The position numbers and the translations under genes were made by a program. Shown here one piece after another: positions 40,120-49,367 of a stretch of 64,000 nucleotides of DNA (within the stretch, counting starts at the first letter, position 1; every line of letters begins with the position of its first letter). Source of the stretch: an uncultured bacterium (lineage in GTDB: Bacteria; Verrucomicrobiota; Kiritimatiellia; CAIVKH01); NCBI GenBank assembly GCA_937958885.1, contig CALGMT010000029.1, positions 18,744 to 82,743 on the forward strand, in the 5' to 3' direction. A model generated the notes under the pieces. That model did no database searches and had not been told where the DNA came from. It was given only the letters and a program-made list of their open reading frames with translations.

Positions 40120-40872
40120 ATGAATATCAAACACATGAGCATGGTGGTTGCATTTGGACTGTCCAGTGCAGTTCTTTCATCGGCAGACATCTCGCTGACT
40201 GGCGTGGGAACCTTCGGATCGGAAAACTTTAATTCGCTTGGCACCAATGCCTCGGTGAACGCATGGGTGAACAATTCCACGATTCCCAATTGGTATGCCG
40301 GCACGACAAATTATTTGGCCGGATCGGGTACCGGCACAGCGGGCGGGCTTTACAGTTTTGGGTCCAATACGACCGATCGCGCGCTCGGCGCGTTGAGTTC
40401 AGCCGCGGCTACACCGATCTTCGGCGTCGTGATGGTGAATAACTCCGGCGGCGATATCAACCTGGCCGACATCCAATTGAGCTTTGTCGGCGAACAATGG
40501 CGTCAGACTGCGAATGCGCAGGCGCTCGCCGCATCCTACCAAATTTCGTCCAGTCCGTTCGTCAACGTGACTTCCGGCACGTGGACGGCATCTACCGCGT
40601 TGAGCTTCACGGCGCCGAATACGGGTACTGCAGGCCCGCTGGACGGCAATTTGCCCGCGAATCAAACGGTCTTCTCCAGCGTGCCGGTTGATACCAGCGG
40701 CGTTCTGGCCAACGGCGAGTATTTGATGGTGCGCTGGGTGAAGGCCGGCACGACCTCGCCCGGTCTCGCGATCGACGACTTTTCGGTCACCGTTGTGCCT
40801 GAACCCGGCACGGTCGCGATGTTCGGCCTAGGATTGGGCGCACTCGCCATCTTGCGGCGCCGCCGCGTTTAG
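40120..40872 (+). CDS. PEP-CTERM sorting domain protein
   Basis: Signal peptide, low-complexity exported body, C-term VVPEPGTVAMFGLGLGALAILRRRRV. Confidence 0.9.
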   Translation: MNIKHMSMVVAFGLSSAVLSSADISLTGVGTFGSENFNSLGTNASVNAWVNNSTIPNWYAGTTNYLAGSGTGTAGGLYSFGSNTTDRALGALSSAAATPIFGVVMVNNSGGDINLADIQLSFVGEQWRQTANAQALAASYQISSSPFVNVTSGTWTASTALSFTAPNTGTAGPLDGNLPANQTVFSSVPVDTSGVLANGEYLMVRWVKAGTTSPGLAIDDFSVTVVPEPGTVAMFGLGLGALAILRRRRV

Positions 40873-40895
40873 CCGTCCCGGCCAGATCCGTTCAC

Positions 40896-40925
40896 AAGCC
40901 CCCGTCTGCGGACGGGGGCTTTTTG
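40896..40925 (+). terminator. Rho-independent terminator
   Basis: AGCCCCCGTC TGCG GACGGGGGCT followed by TTTT, just after the PEP-CTERM gene. Confidence 0.92.
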
Positions 40926-40939
40926 TATTCACGCGCGGG

Positions 40940-41779
40940 TTATTGCGCCAGCAAGGAGCGAATGCGCGCCATCTGGTCCGACTGGAAATCGTGGCCCACG
41001 CCCGGCATCGGAACTTCCACCACATCGACAGACGCACGTTTCAACGCGTCAACCGTCTCGCGCGCCGCGCGAATCCACGGCACCCGATCCGCCGGCGTGG
41101 ATTGATCCCCGTAAGCAATAATCACACGGCGGTCGCGCAACGCAGAAAAAGTCGCGCGCGCGAAGCGCAATCCGCTTTCATGGTCGCAGTCCGATCCCAA
41201 CCAGAAGCCGCCTTCGACTAGAACAAAAGACCCGAACCGCGAGAGCAAATCCGGGTCGCCGGACCACAAGACAACCGCAATCGCCGCAGCCCCGTTGGAG
41301 AATCCAGCCAGCACGCTGCGCCTTTCATCAATATTCGGCGCCCGCTTCCGCAGTTCATCGAGCATAAGGCGAAAAGCAGGCAACATATATGGCCCATCCA
41401 CCGGGGTGATCGACCACTTCACCTCGTCGCGATCCGACGGCTCGACTTTTTTGAACAAGGGGATATTGCAAAGGATGTACCCGGCATCGCCCATGAACGG
41501 CTCGGCCATGTTCAACTCGCCGCCCTTCCCGCCGTCGCCACCGTTCAGGAACACGAGGACCGGATAGGACCGAGCAGGGTCGTAGTCTTTCGGCAGCTTG
41601 ATCGTCATGCGTACGGGTTCATGCGTCTGATTTCGTATTTGGTTGGCCATCGATTGCGGCGCGGACGGAACCTCAAACTCGACCGGCGTGCCGGGGATCA
41701 ATCGGACCTCGGAGTGACCTTGGGTTGCCCCCAGGCAGAGGGCAAGGACGGCTGCGGTGATGATACGGTTCATGAACAT
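40940..41779 (-). CDS. exported alpha/beta-hydrolase-type protein
   Basis: Signal peptide; YPVLVFLNGGDGGKGG, SVLAGFSNGAAAIAVV (GxSxG-like GFSNG), RVIIAYGDQSTPADRV, late His in GVGHDF. Confidence 0.7.
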   Translation of the reverse strand: MFMNRIITAAVLALCLGATQGHSEVRLIPGTPVEFEVPSAPQSMANQIRNQTHEPVRMTIKLPKDYDPARSYPVLVFLNGGDGGKGGELNMAEPFMGDAGYILCNIPLFKKVEPSDRDEVKWSITPVDGPYMLPAFRLMLDELRKRAPNIDERRSVLAGFSNGAAAIAVVLWSGDPDLLSRFGSFVLVEGGFWLGSDCDHESGLRFARATFSALRDRRVIIAYGDQSTPADRVPWIRAARETVDALKRASVDVVEVPMPGVGHDFQSDQMARIRSLLAQ

Positions 41780-41831
41780 CCCCTGTGTGTGCTCTTGATT
41801 TACGCATCATAAAGCATATACCCATCCGCGA

Positions 41832-42320
41832 ATGAAGCGTTTTGCGCATATAGAGGCTCGGCGATCGCCCATCCACGGACTCGGCGTATTTGCGCTGCAG
41901 CCGCTGCCGGCCGGCATGCAGATCATCGAATACACCGGGCGCCGCGAGCGGTGGGCCCTGCACAAGCACAAGCGCAGCTCGCATACGGAAATTTTTCACC
42001 TAAGCCCGACGCACATCATCAATCCCGTCGAGGGCGGCAGCATCGCCCGCTACATCAACCACTCGTGCGCGCCGAACTGCGAGGCGATCCAGGAAGAGGA
42101 TCGCATTTTTATCTACGCGTTGCGCGATATCCGCCCCGGCGAGGAGTTGTTTTATGACTACGGGTTGATTCTGGGTCGGCGATTTACACGCGAAGACGTC
42201 CGGTTGCATTTCTGCCGATGCGGCGCGCCGCGCTGCCGCGGCACAATGCTTGCCGTTCCGCCGCATCGCAGGGCGCAAGTGCGGCGTTGGGTTCGCGCCA
42301 TGCGAGCGGAGACGAAATGA
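41832..42320 (+). CDS. SET-domain protein (putative lysine methyltransferase)
   Basis: SPIHGLGVFALQPLPAGMQIIEYTGRR, INPVEGGSIARYINHSCAPNCEAIQEEDRIFIYALRDIRPGEELFYDYGL, post-SET-like CRCGAPRCRGTM. Confidence 0.92.
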   Translation: MKRFAHIEARRSPIHGLGVFALQPLPAGMQIIEYTGRRERWALHKHKRSSHTEIFHLSPTHIINPVEGGSIARYINHSCAPNCEAIQEEDRIFIYALRDIRPGEELFYDYGLILGRRFTREDVRLHFCRCGAPRCRGTMLAVPPHRRAQVRRWVRAMRAETK

Positions 42321-43084
42321 TGCGGGCCGTTCGAGGGGTTGCGCTGCTCGCTGGTGTCTGGCTCACCTGCGCCGCTGCAGCGCGCGAGCCGGGCTTCCCC
42401 GTCGGCGAGGTCCTGAATGCGCATCTGAAATGGGGCGTGGTGCCCGTCGGCACGGCGCGCATTTCATCGGAGTGGACGGACGACGATCCCCCACTCATTC
42501 GCCTCCGCGTCCACGTCCGATCCAACGCCTTTCTCGACCGCCTCTACCGCATCGACGACACGGTCGAGAGCCTTGTCGATCCGCCCTCGTTCCTACCGGT
42601 TCGCTTCGACAAGGACATGAACGAGGGCGGCGTCAAGCGGCGCGACGCCACTTTTTTCGACCGGATTCAAGGCCAGGTGATCTGGCAAAACCTCCTGGAG
42701 CCGGAACGCAAATCGTACGATGCGTCGCGCGATGTGCGCGACATCCTCTCCCTCATGTACGCGCTCCGCGCGACGCCGTTGAACGAGGGCGAGACGAATC
42801 GGTACGTGGCCGCCGGCGACGACGGTCCGGTCGAGGTCAAGATCGCGATCAAGGCCCGGCGCAATTTCAAGCATGAGCGCTACGGCCCGATTCCCGCGCT
42901 GCACATTCGGCCGGAAGTCGGCAGCGACGGCCTGTTCCTTGGCCGCGTGCCGCGCGATTTATGGATTTCCGCGAATCCGCCGTACGTCTTGTTGCGGCTA
43001 TCCGTCGAAGCGCCGATCGGGCAAATTCATCTGATCCTCGATGAAATCGAGGGGCATCCTGAGGGGCCTTGGCCCTATCGATAG
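42317..43084 (+). CDS. DUF3108 family exported protein (paralog A)
   Basis: LKWGVVPVGTARISSEWTDDDPPLIRLRVHVRSNAFLDRLYRIDDTVESLVDPPSFLPVRFDKDMNEG. Confidence 0.75.
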   Translation: MMRAVRGVALLAGVWLTCAAAAREPGFPVGEVLNAHLKWGVVPVGTARISSEWTDDDPPLIRLRVHVRSNAFLDRLYRIDDTVESLVDPPSFLPVRFDKDMNEGGVKRRDATFFDRIQGQVIWQNLLEPERKSYDASRDVRDILSLMYALRATPLNEGETNRYVAAGDDGPVEVKIAIKARRNFKHERYGPIPALHIRPEVGSDGLFLGRVPRDLWISANPPYVLLRLSVEAPIGQIHLILDEIEGHPEGPWPYR

Positions 43085-43091
43085 TCGTCGT

Positions 43092-43841
43092 TTATTGCAG
43101 CGCCCGGAGGGCGGCCTCGGCGCGGGGCACGTCGTCTGGCGTGTCCACGCCAAGACTCGCATGCCGGGTTTCCAACACGCGAATGCGTGCGCCGAGGTGA
43201 AGAGCGCGCAACTGCTCGAGCTTCTCGGCCAGTTCCAGCGGCGCGGGCGGCGTCGCCACAAGACGCGCCAGAAATTCGCGGCGGTAAGCATAGATGCCGA
43301 TGTGGCGAAGGTGCAGGCCCGCGGCGAGCGCTTCCGCAGGCGACACGGCGTCGCGCACATGCGGGATCGGTTCGCGTGAAAAATAAAGCGCGCGCCGATG
43401 CGCTCCGCATACGACCTTCACCACAGCCGGATTCTGAAGGTCCGCCGCGTCGGTAATCGGCGAAGCCGCGGTGGCCATCTCCCACGAATCGGCGTCTGAC
43501 AGGGCGTCCGCGAGCGCGTCGATTAACCCCGGATCAATCAGCGGCTCATCGCCCTGTACATTGAGGACCACATCGGCCGCGGCATCAGCAACCGCCTCCG
43601 CAATCCGATCGGTCCCCGAAGGATGATCCGCGCGCGTCAGGACGGCGTCGCCGCCGAATCCCCGCACCACCTCCATGATCCGCGCATCATCCGTGGCCAC
43701 CCGCACGGCATCTGCGCGCCGGCTCTTGCGCGCGCGTTCCCAGACCCATTGAATCAGCGGTTTTCCGCAAAGAGACAGCAGCGGCTTCCCAGGAAGCCGC
43801 GTGGACCCGTAGCGCGCAGGAATGACGACCATGACGCGCAT
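43092..43841 (-). CDS. kdsB: 3-deoxy-manno-octulosonate cytidylyltransferase
   Basis: MVVIPARYGSTRLPGKPLLSLCGKPLIQWVWERA; VLNVQGDEPLIDP; HIGIYAYRREFL. Confidence 0.95.
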   Translation of the reverse strand: MRVMVVIPARYGSTRLPGKPLLSLCGKPLIQWVWERARKSRRADAVRVATDDARIMEVVRGFGGDAVLTRADHPSGTDRIAEAVADAAADVVLNVQGDEPLIDPGLIDALADALSDADSWEMATAASPITDAADLQNPAVVKVVCGAHRRALYFSREPIPHVRDAVSPAEALAAGLHLRHIGIYAYRREFLARLVATPPAPLELAEKLEQLRALHLGARIRVLETRHASLGVDTPDDVPRAEAALRALQ

Positions 43842-43848
43842 CGCCGCG

Positions 43849-44859
43849 CTAGTCCTTCCGCGCGAGGTAGGCCAGGAGTTCATCGCGCGTGCAGGTGGCC
43901 GTGCCGAGCTTGCCGACCACCACGCCCGCCGCGTAGTTGGCGAGTTCCGCCGCAGCATGAAAATCCGCGCCGGCCGCGATCGCCAGCATGCAGGTTGCGA
44001 TCACAGTGTCCCCCGCTCCGCTCAAATCGAAGACCTCCCGCGCGCGGGTCGGCACATGCCGCGGCGGGCGTCCGGGCTCGGCGAGCAACAAGCCGTGCGC
44101 GCCGAGCGTGATCATCAGCAGGCGGGGCCTCCATTTTTCCAACAGCACTGACGCGACGTTCAGCAGCGCGCGATCCTGCATCGGATCCGCCTGCGGGCCG
44201 GGATCGACAAGGCCCGCATGCGCGAAGGCCTCTTTTCGATTGGGCTTCGCGAGGGTCAGACCCTCAAAGCGCAACGCATAATTATCTTTCGGATCAAGAC
44301 CGACCGGAGCGCCCCGGCGCGACGCCGCCGCGTGCACGGCGTCGACAACCGCCTGCGACAGCACGCCTTTGCCGTAGTCTTCCAGCACCACGGCCGTCAC
44401 GCCGTCCATCGCGCGTTCCAGGCGCCGCGCGAATTCGCGCGCCTGCGCGGCCGTCAACTGAGCCGGGCGCTCCCAGTCCACGCGCACAACCTGCTGGCGC
44501 TCTGCGACCACTCGTGTTTTCACCGTCGTGGGATGGCCGGAAAGGCGCACGACCGATTCCGTGCCGATCTCGGCGCGGCGCAGCAAGCGCAGCAACGCTT
44601 CGCCCTGCGCATCGCGTCCGACGACGCCGGCGACGGAGGCGCCGCCGCCGAGCGCACGGACATTGGCCGCGACGTTGCACGCGCCGCCGGGAACACTGTG
44701 TTCGCGGTGGACATGCAGCACCGGAACCGGCGCTTCGGGCGAAATACGGCTCACATGGCCGTGAATGTAGTGATCGAGCATCAAATCGCCGACCACAAGA
44801 ACCTTCTGCTGGTCGAAGCGCCCGGCTATCGCACGCGCACGCGCTCGGCTAATGGACAT
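43849..44859 (-). CDS. rfaE1: D-glycero-beta-D-manno-heptose-7-phosphate kinase-type PfkB/RfaE1 protein
   Basis: VLVVGDLMLDHYIHGHVSRISPEAPVPVLHVHREHSVPGGACNVAANVRALGG; FDLSGAGDTVIAT. Confidence 0.88.
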   Translation of the reverse strand: MSISRARARAIAGRFDQQKVLVVGDLMLDHYIHGHVSRISPEAPVPVLHVHREHSVPGGACNVAANVRALGGGASVAGVVGRDAQGEALLRLLRRAEIGTESVVRLSGHPTTVKTRVVAERQQVVRVDWERPAQLTAAQAREFARRLERAMDGVTAVVLEDYGKGVLSQAVVDAVHAAASRRGAPVGLDPKDNYALRFEGLTLAKPNRKEAFAHAGLVDPGPQADPMQDRALLNVASVLLEKWRPRLLMITLGAHGLLLAEPGRPPRHVPTRAREVFDLSGAGDTVIATCMLAIAAGADFHAAAELANYAAGVVVGKLGTATCTRDELLAYLARKD

Positions 44860-45700
44860 GCAAAGCCTCCTCGGACGCCAGACGGGCCTGGTGGGTCGCC
44901 GACGCCGTGGATGCATCACCGCGCACCCACCGGTCGCTCCCGGGCCCCTTCACCTCGTGCAAGTTGATGTGGACATCGGCGACGGGCACAGTGGCCTGAA
45001 TCCGCGTTGCGATACGCCGATCGTCCTGCGAAACCCAGATCGTCATCTTGCCCTTTCGAACGAACAGCCCCTGAAAAGAAGCCTCCGGCGTAATGCGGAT
45101 GGTCTGCACGCGCCCGTATCGGGGCAATTTCATGGATTCGACGGGGCCCGCGCTCACGGTAAGATCGTAGATCTTCTCGTCGGCCATCACGCGAAACTCC
45201 GCCGTGTCGCCGGACTGGAACTCGTTTTTGCGCATGTAATACATGAACGTCACGAGATCCCGCGTATCCGGATCGATTTCGAATTCCTTCTTGTCGCCGC
45301 GGCGGCGGTTCGTCCAATACGCCTTGCCCGCGGCGTGGTCGAACTCCGTCAGTTCATCCGCGCGATAGCGGCCCTCATTCAACACCTTGCTGAACCGCAC
45401 CGGCAGGAAGCTGTGCGGCTCGATCACCGCTTCAATGGTGTCATCCACGCGGTAAATCCGATCCAGAAACGCATTGCTGCGCGTGCGGTAGCGAATCGCG
45501 ATCAATTCGCGCCCGTCTTCCTCGATCCATTCGGTCGTCACGCGCGAGTCGCCGACGTGCATGACCCCCCAGTGAATGCGATAGTGCAATTCCTCGCCGA
45601 CGTCGAACCAGAGCGCGGGCCGCGCTCGCGGCGGATCTTCCGCACCGGCATGGAGGCACAGCGCGCACGACAACAGAACGAGGAGGTATTTATGCAGCAT
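44849..45700 (-). CDS. DUF3108 family exported protein (paralog B)
   Basis: IHWGVMHVGDSRVTTEWIEEDGRELIAIRYRTRSNAFLDRIYRVDDTIEAVIEPHSFLPVRFSKVLNEG aligns with paralog A. Confidence 0.75.
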   Translation of the reverse strand: MLHKYLLVLLSCALCLHAGAEDPPRARPALWFDVGEELHYRIHWGVMHVGDSRVTTEWIEEDGRELIAIRYRTRSNAFLDRIYRVDDTIEAVIEPHSFLPVRFSKVLNEGRYRADELTEFDHAAGKAYWTNRRRGDKKEFEIDPDTRDLVTFMYYMRKNEFQSGDTAEFRVMADEKIYDLTVSAGPVESMKLPRYGRVQTIRITPEASFQGLFVRKGKMTIWVSQDDRRIATRIQATVPVADVHINLHEVKGPGSDRWVRGDASTASATHQARLASEEALHVH

Positions 45701-46841
45701 GGCGGTTTCCTGTTATTTTGACCAACCCGACCTCCAGGAGCAAGTCGGGCGGTGCGGATGTGCGGATCATCGATTCGTGGACTTCCAATAGAATCCGCTG
45801 CGCGCGGATCAATTCGGCGCGCGAATAGCGGCGGGCCTGCGCGGCCAGACGACCGGCGCGGAACGGGTGCACACGGCCGGGATGCAGATTATCCGGCAGC
45901 TCGGCAAACAGCGGCTCCGCATCGCCGGCGCCCCGCCACTCGGCCTTGATCCAAGGTTCGCTCCCTTTCAATTCGAGCCACCCCTGATCAAGGCATGTGC
46001 GATAAACGATCAGTTCGCGCACCCGATTCTGCAGGCCCATGATGAGGAGAAACTCCTTCTCCCCTTGAAACAGCAATTGGCGCAACAACTCCAGCGCCTT
46101 GCCGAGATTTCGATCGCCGAGGGCATCCGCCAGATCCCACCCGGCGGATTCGCGCGCGGGCGAGACGATCTGACGGACATCCGCGTCCTCGATGCGGGTT
46201 CGCGCGCCGAGATAATCGCGCAGCTTTTCGATTTCTTTCGCGAGCAGACGCGAGTCGCAACCGACTTTTCCGATGATGCTCACAATCGCGGTTTCGGACG
46301 CCTCCAGACCGGCTTCGCCGAGGAGCATCCGGATGATGTCGCGCGCGTATTTTTCCTGCTCATAGGATTTTTCCGGCACGGCGAACTCGCGCAACTCGCC
46401 GAGCGTCTGGCAGGTTTTATAGAAAGCCGATCGCTTGTCCACCTTCTCCGCATTCACCACAAGGCGCTGGCCCGGCATCAGCCCGCGCTTGAGTTCCGCG
46501 ACGAGGCGGGCGAGTTCCGCCTTCACTAGGGCGGAGCGCCCCACGAGGTTGTCGTAGAGAAAGGTCGCGTCTCGCAGCCAGACCACTTTCGACGAGCCGA
46601 AAAGCCCGACTGTTTCCAACCCCAACCTGCACTGCTGGAGCGCGAGAACGGCGGCGTCGACGCTGGGCGCGCGGCCGTTCACGATTTCGAGGCCCATCGC
46701 CTGGTCGGCGGGCGGGCACATCCGATTGACGACCTCGCGCGCATGGCGCGACACGAGAAAATCGTCTGCGCCAACGATCAGCCAGATGGCGGCTTCCGCT
46801 TCCGTCTTCGGGGGCTTTATAATGTCTTTTTTAGGAGGCAT
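45690..46841 (-). CDS. holA: DNA polymerase III subunit delta
   Basis: WLIVGADDFLVSRHAREVVNRM ... QRLVVNAEKVDKRSAFYKTCQ ... DLADALGDRNLGKALELLRQLLFQGEKEFLLIMGLQNRVREL. Confidence 0.8.
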   Translation of the reverse strand: MPPKKDIIKPPKTEAEAAIWLIVGADDFLVSRHAREVVNRMCPPADQAMGLEIVNGRAPSVDAAVLALQQCRLGLETVGLFGSSKVVWLRDATFLYDNLVGRSALVKAELARLVAELKRGLMPGQRLVVNAEKVDKRSAFYKTCQTLGELREFAVPEKSYEQEKYARDIIRMLLGEAGLEASETAIVSIIGKVGCDSRLLAKEIEKLRDYLGARTRIEDADVRQIVSPARESAGWDLADALGDRNLGKALELLRQLLFQGEKEFLLIMGLQNRVRELIVYRTCLDQGWLELKGSEPWIKAEWRGAGDAEPLFAELPDNLHPGRVHPFRAGRLAAQARRYSRAELIRAQRILLEVHESMIRTSAPPDLLLEVGLVKITGNRHAA

Positions 46842-47716
46842 CAGCGTTTCTTCGGCGATTCCACTGCGCGGCGAATTTCCTCTTCCAGTTCGACTGTCGA
46901 AAAATGCGATGTATTCAACCTTTTTCCCAGCGCTTCGCGCCACAGCGCGCCGCGCGCGGTCTCGGCAATAAACTCCCGCATCCCGGCCGCGCCCAATCGG
47001 TCTTCGATCCACGCGACCAACTCCTCGGATGCGCGATAAAAAAGTCGAACCTCTTCGGCATCATCCGGCAGGCTCGTGCGGCTCGTCAAGACCTCCAGCG
47101 GCTCCATCTGCGCGGTCGACAGACCCGGCCAGGCGCCCGCCATCCGACGCCCGCGCGCCGTACGGAACGCGCGGCTGACCGCGAACCCGACATGAGCAGC
47201 CAACCCCTCGTCCAACCAGAGAGGAATCCCCTCGCCGAACGTCTCCCGGAGAACAAAATGCGTCAACTCGTGCGCGAGTCGATCTGGACGCGCCGACTGT
47301 TCGGGGTCGTCGCGCAGCAGAATTTCGCGACCCGCATTCAACGCCAGGCTGTCGGGCCGGAACCCTTTTGCGCGCGCCAGCGTGGTCCAGGTGGACACGC
47401 CGGGCGTCAGCAGAATATGGACCGTTGACGTCGGCGCGGCGACGCCGAGGCGCCGGCTGATTTCAATCACGGCGTAGTCCGCCTCCTCGATCATCGCCGC
47501 GGCCGCCCGCGGGTCCGCCGCATACACCACCGACACCGCGCCCGCGACCGCGCGAAGCGGTTCGGGGCTCTCGCGCACCGCGCGCCGGGCCAGCGGCGAG
47601 AGATCTGGGACGTTCCGCCGTATCGCACACATGCGCACCGACCACGCCGTCGCGAAAAGCGCGAACGCGAGCAGCGAAACCGCGATCACGCGCGGTCGGG
47701 ATGGCAGGGCGGTCAT
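46841..47716 (-). CDS. membrane-anchored peptidase-MA-like (HExxH) protein
   Basis: N-terminal TM; RPDRLAHELTHFVLRETFGEGIPLWLDEGLAAHVG. Confidence 0.75.
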   Translation of the reverse strand: MTALPSRPRVIAVSLLAFALFATAWSVRMCAIRRNVPDLSPLARRAVRESPEPLRAVAGAVSVVYAADPRAAAAMIEEADYAVIEISRRLGVAAPTSTVHILLTPGVSTWTTLARAKGFRPDSLALNAGREILLRDDPEQSARPDRLAHELTHFVLRETFGEGIPLWLDEGLAAHVGFAVSRAFRTARGRRMAGAWPGLSTAQMEPLEVLTSRTSLPDDAEEVRLFYRASEELVAWIEDRLGAAGMREFIAETARGALWREALGKRLNTSHFSTVELEEEIRRAVESPKKR

Positions 47717-47796
47717 CTTGACTCCTCTAGGCGGCCCGTTAGACTGCATCAAATGCAGCAGCCCGTCAAACCCGCCCACCCCCTCCGCCCGACGGT

Positions 47797-48276
47797 ATGA
47801 ACAACCTGTGGGCGCCCTGGCGCATCGAATACATCCTGGCCCCGCGCGATGGCGAATGCTTCTTGTGCAAAATATTCGCCGAAACGAGCGATGCCGCGAA
47901 TCTGATTCTCCACCGCGGCCCTACGTGCGCCGTCGTAATGAACCGCTACCCCTACACCGGCGGACACCTGATGGTTTGTCCCTACCGACACATCGCGGAA
48001 TTTACCGACCTCACCCGCGAGGAGCGCATCGAGATCATGGACCTCACCGAGCGGTGCATTGCCATTCTAACCCGCCGGATGAAGCCGCAGGGCTTCAACA
48101 TCGGCTACAACCTCGGCTACGCCGCCGGCGCGGGTCTGAAAGATCATCTTCATCAGCACATCGTGCCGCGCTGGATCGGCGACACCAACCTGATGCCTGT
48201 GCTCGGCGGTGTGACCGTGGTCCCGCAGGCGCTCAATGACCTCTACGCCGCGCTCAAACCCGACTTCGATGCCTGA
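47797..48276 (+). CDS. HIT family hydrolase/phosphorylase
   Basis: NNLWAPWRIEYI, GHLMVCPYRHIAEFTDLT, GAGLKDHLHQHIVPRWIGDTNLMPVLG (HxHxH). Confidence 0.93.
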   Translation: MNNLWAPWRIEYILAPRDGECFLCKIFAETSDAANLILHRGPTCAVVMNRYPYTGGHLMVCPYRHIAEFTDLTREERIEIMDLTERCIAILTRRMKPQGFNIGYNLGYAAGAGLKDHLHQHIVPRWIGDTNLMPVLGGVTVVPQALNDLYAALKPDFDA

Positions 48277-49231
48277 CGTCACGCTCCATTTCGACAACAC
48301 CCGCGAGGTCCAGGAGCTGCTCGGCCGCCGCGCAGAACTACTGCCTCAACTCGAATCGGCGTTCGGCGTCCGCCTCACCGCGCGCGATCTCTGGCTCAAA
48401 ATCGAAGGCGAGGCCGCCGCCGTCGCACGGGTTCGACGCCTCGTCGACACCCTCCGCGTCGCGCGCCAGTCCGGCGTCTCCCTGCGCGAACCCGGCATTG
48501 CGTACGCCGTGCAAGCCTTCCTCGACGGACGCGAAACGGAACTCGAGCGGCTGTACGAGAATCGCATCGAAGTCGCCGACGGCAAACCCGCCATTTTCGC
48601 CCGCACCTTCGGCCAACTGCGCTACCTGGAAGCGATCCGCCGGCACGATTTTGTGTTCGGCATCGGTCCCGCCGGCACCGGAAAAACGTATCTCGCCATG
48701 GCGATGGCGGTGTCGGAACTCATCCGGGGGGAGGTCAGTCGGATCATCCTCACCCGCCCCGCCGTCGAGGCGGGCGAAAACCTCGGATTCCTGCCCGGCG
48801 ACCTTCAGCAAAAAGTGCTGCCCTACCTCCGCCCGTTGTACGACGCGCTCTACGACATGATGGGACCCGAACGAATCGAACGCTGCACCGAGCGCGGCGT
48901 GATTGAAGTTGCGCCCCTCGCCTACATGCGCGGCCGCACGCTGAACCATGCGTTTGTGATTTTGGACGAGGCGCAGAACACCACGCCCGAACAAATGCTG
49001 ATGTTCCTCACGCGCCTCGGCTTCGACTCCAAGTGCGTCATTACCGGCGACCTCACGCAAGTGGATCTCCCCTCGCACAAAACCTCCGGCCTGCTCGAAG
49101 CGCGCCGTACGCTGCGCAATGTGGAGGGCATCGCGCTCGTCGAGCTGGCCGAGGAAGATGTCGTTCGCCATCCCCTCGTGCAGAAGATCATTCAGGCCTA
49201 TCGCGCCGACCGCGCCGCGCCGAAAGCCTGA
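48269..49231 (+). CDS. phoH: PhoH-like ATPase
   Basis: VFGIGPAGTGKTYLAMAMAV; RPAVEAGENLGFLPGDLQQKVLPYLRPLYDAL; VILDEAQNTTPEQMLMFLTRLGFDSKCVITGDLTQVDLP. Confidence 0.95.
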   Translation: MPDVTLHFDNTREVQELLGRRAELLPQLESAFGVRLTARDLWLKIEGEAAAVARVRRLVDTLRVARQSGVSLREPGIAYAVQAFLDGRETELERLYENRIEVADGKPAIFARTFGQLRYLEAIRRHDFVFGIGPAGTGKTYLAMAMAVSELIRGEVSRIILTRPAVEAGENLGFLPGDLQQKVLPYLRPLYDALYDMMGPERIERCTERGVIEVAPLAYMRGRTLNHAFVILDEAQNTTPEQMLMFLTRLGFDSKCVITGDLTQVDLPSHKTSGLLEARRTLRNVEGIALVELAEEDVVRHPLVQKIIQAYRADRAAPKA

Positions 49232-49245
49232 ACGCGCCGCGCCCA

Positions 49246-49303
49246 AAAAGTTCCATGCTCTGTAAAAACTTTTTTTAAAAGTTCCATGCTCTGTAAAAAT
49301 TTT
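49246..49303. repeat. Family-2 short repeat pair AAAAAGTTCCATGCTCTGTAAAAACTTTTTT / AAAAGTTCCATGCTCTGTAAAAATTTT, 31-bp phase
   Basis: Core TTCCATGCTCTGTAAAAA at 49251-49268 and 49282-49299; the first copy has self-complementary A/T flanks. Confidence 0.92.
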
Positions 49304-49367
49304 GTGAGAGCCGCCCGCGCGTTTCATGCGCATTGACGGGCGACGCGCCCCGCGACAGGATGCCTCC

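Noticed and set aside
44218-44967. Plus-strand ORF opposite rfaE1
   Set aside because: Antisense to a conserved PfkB-type kinase; no domain features.
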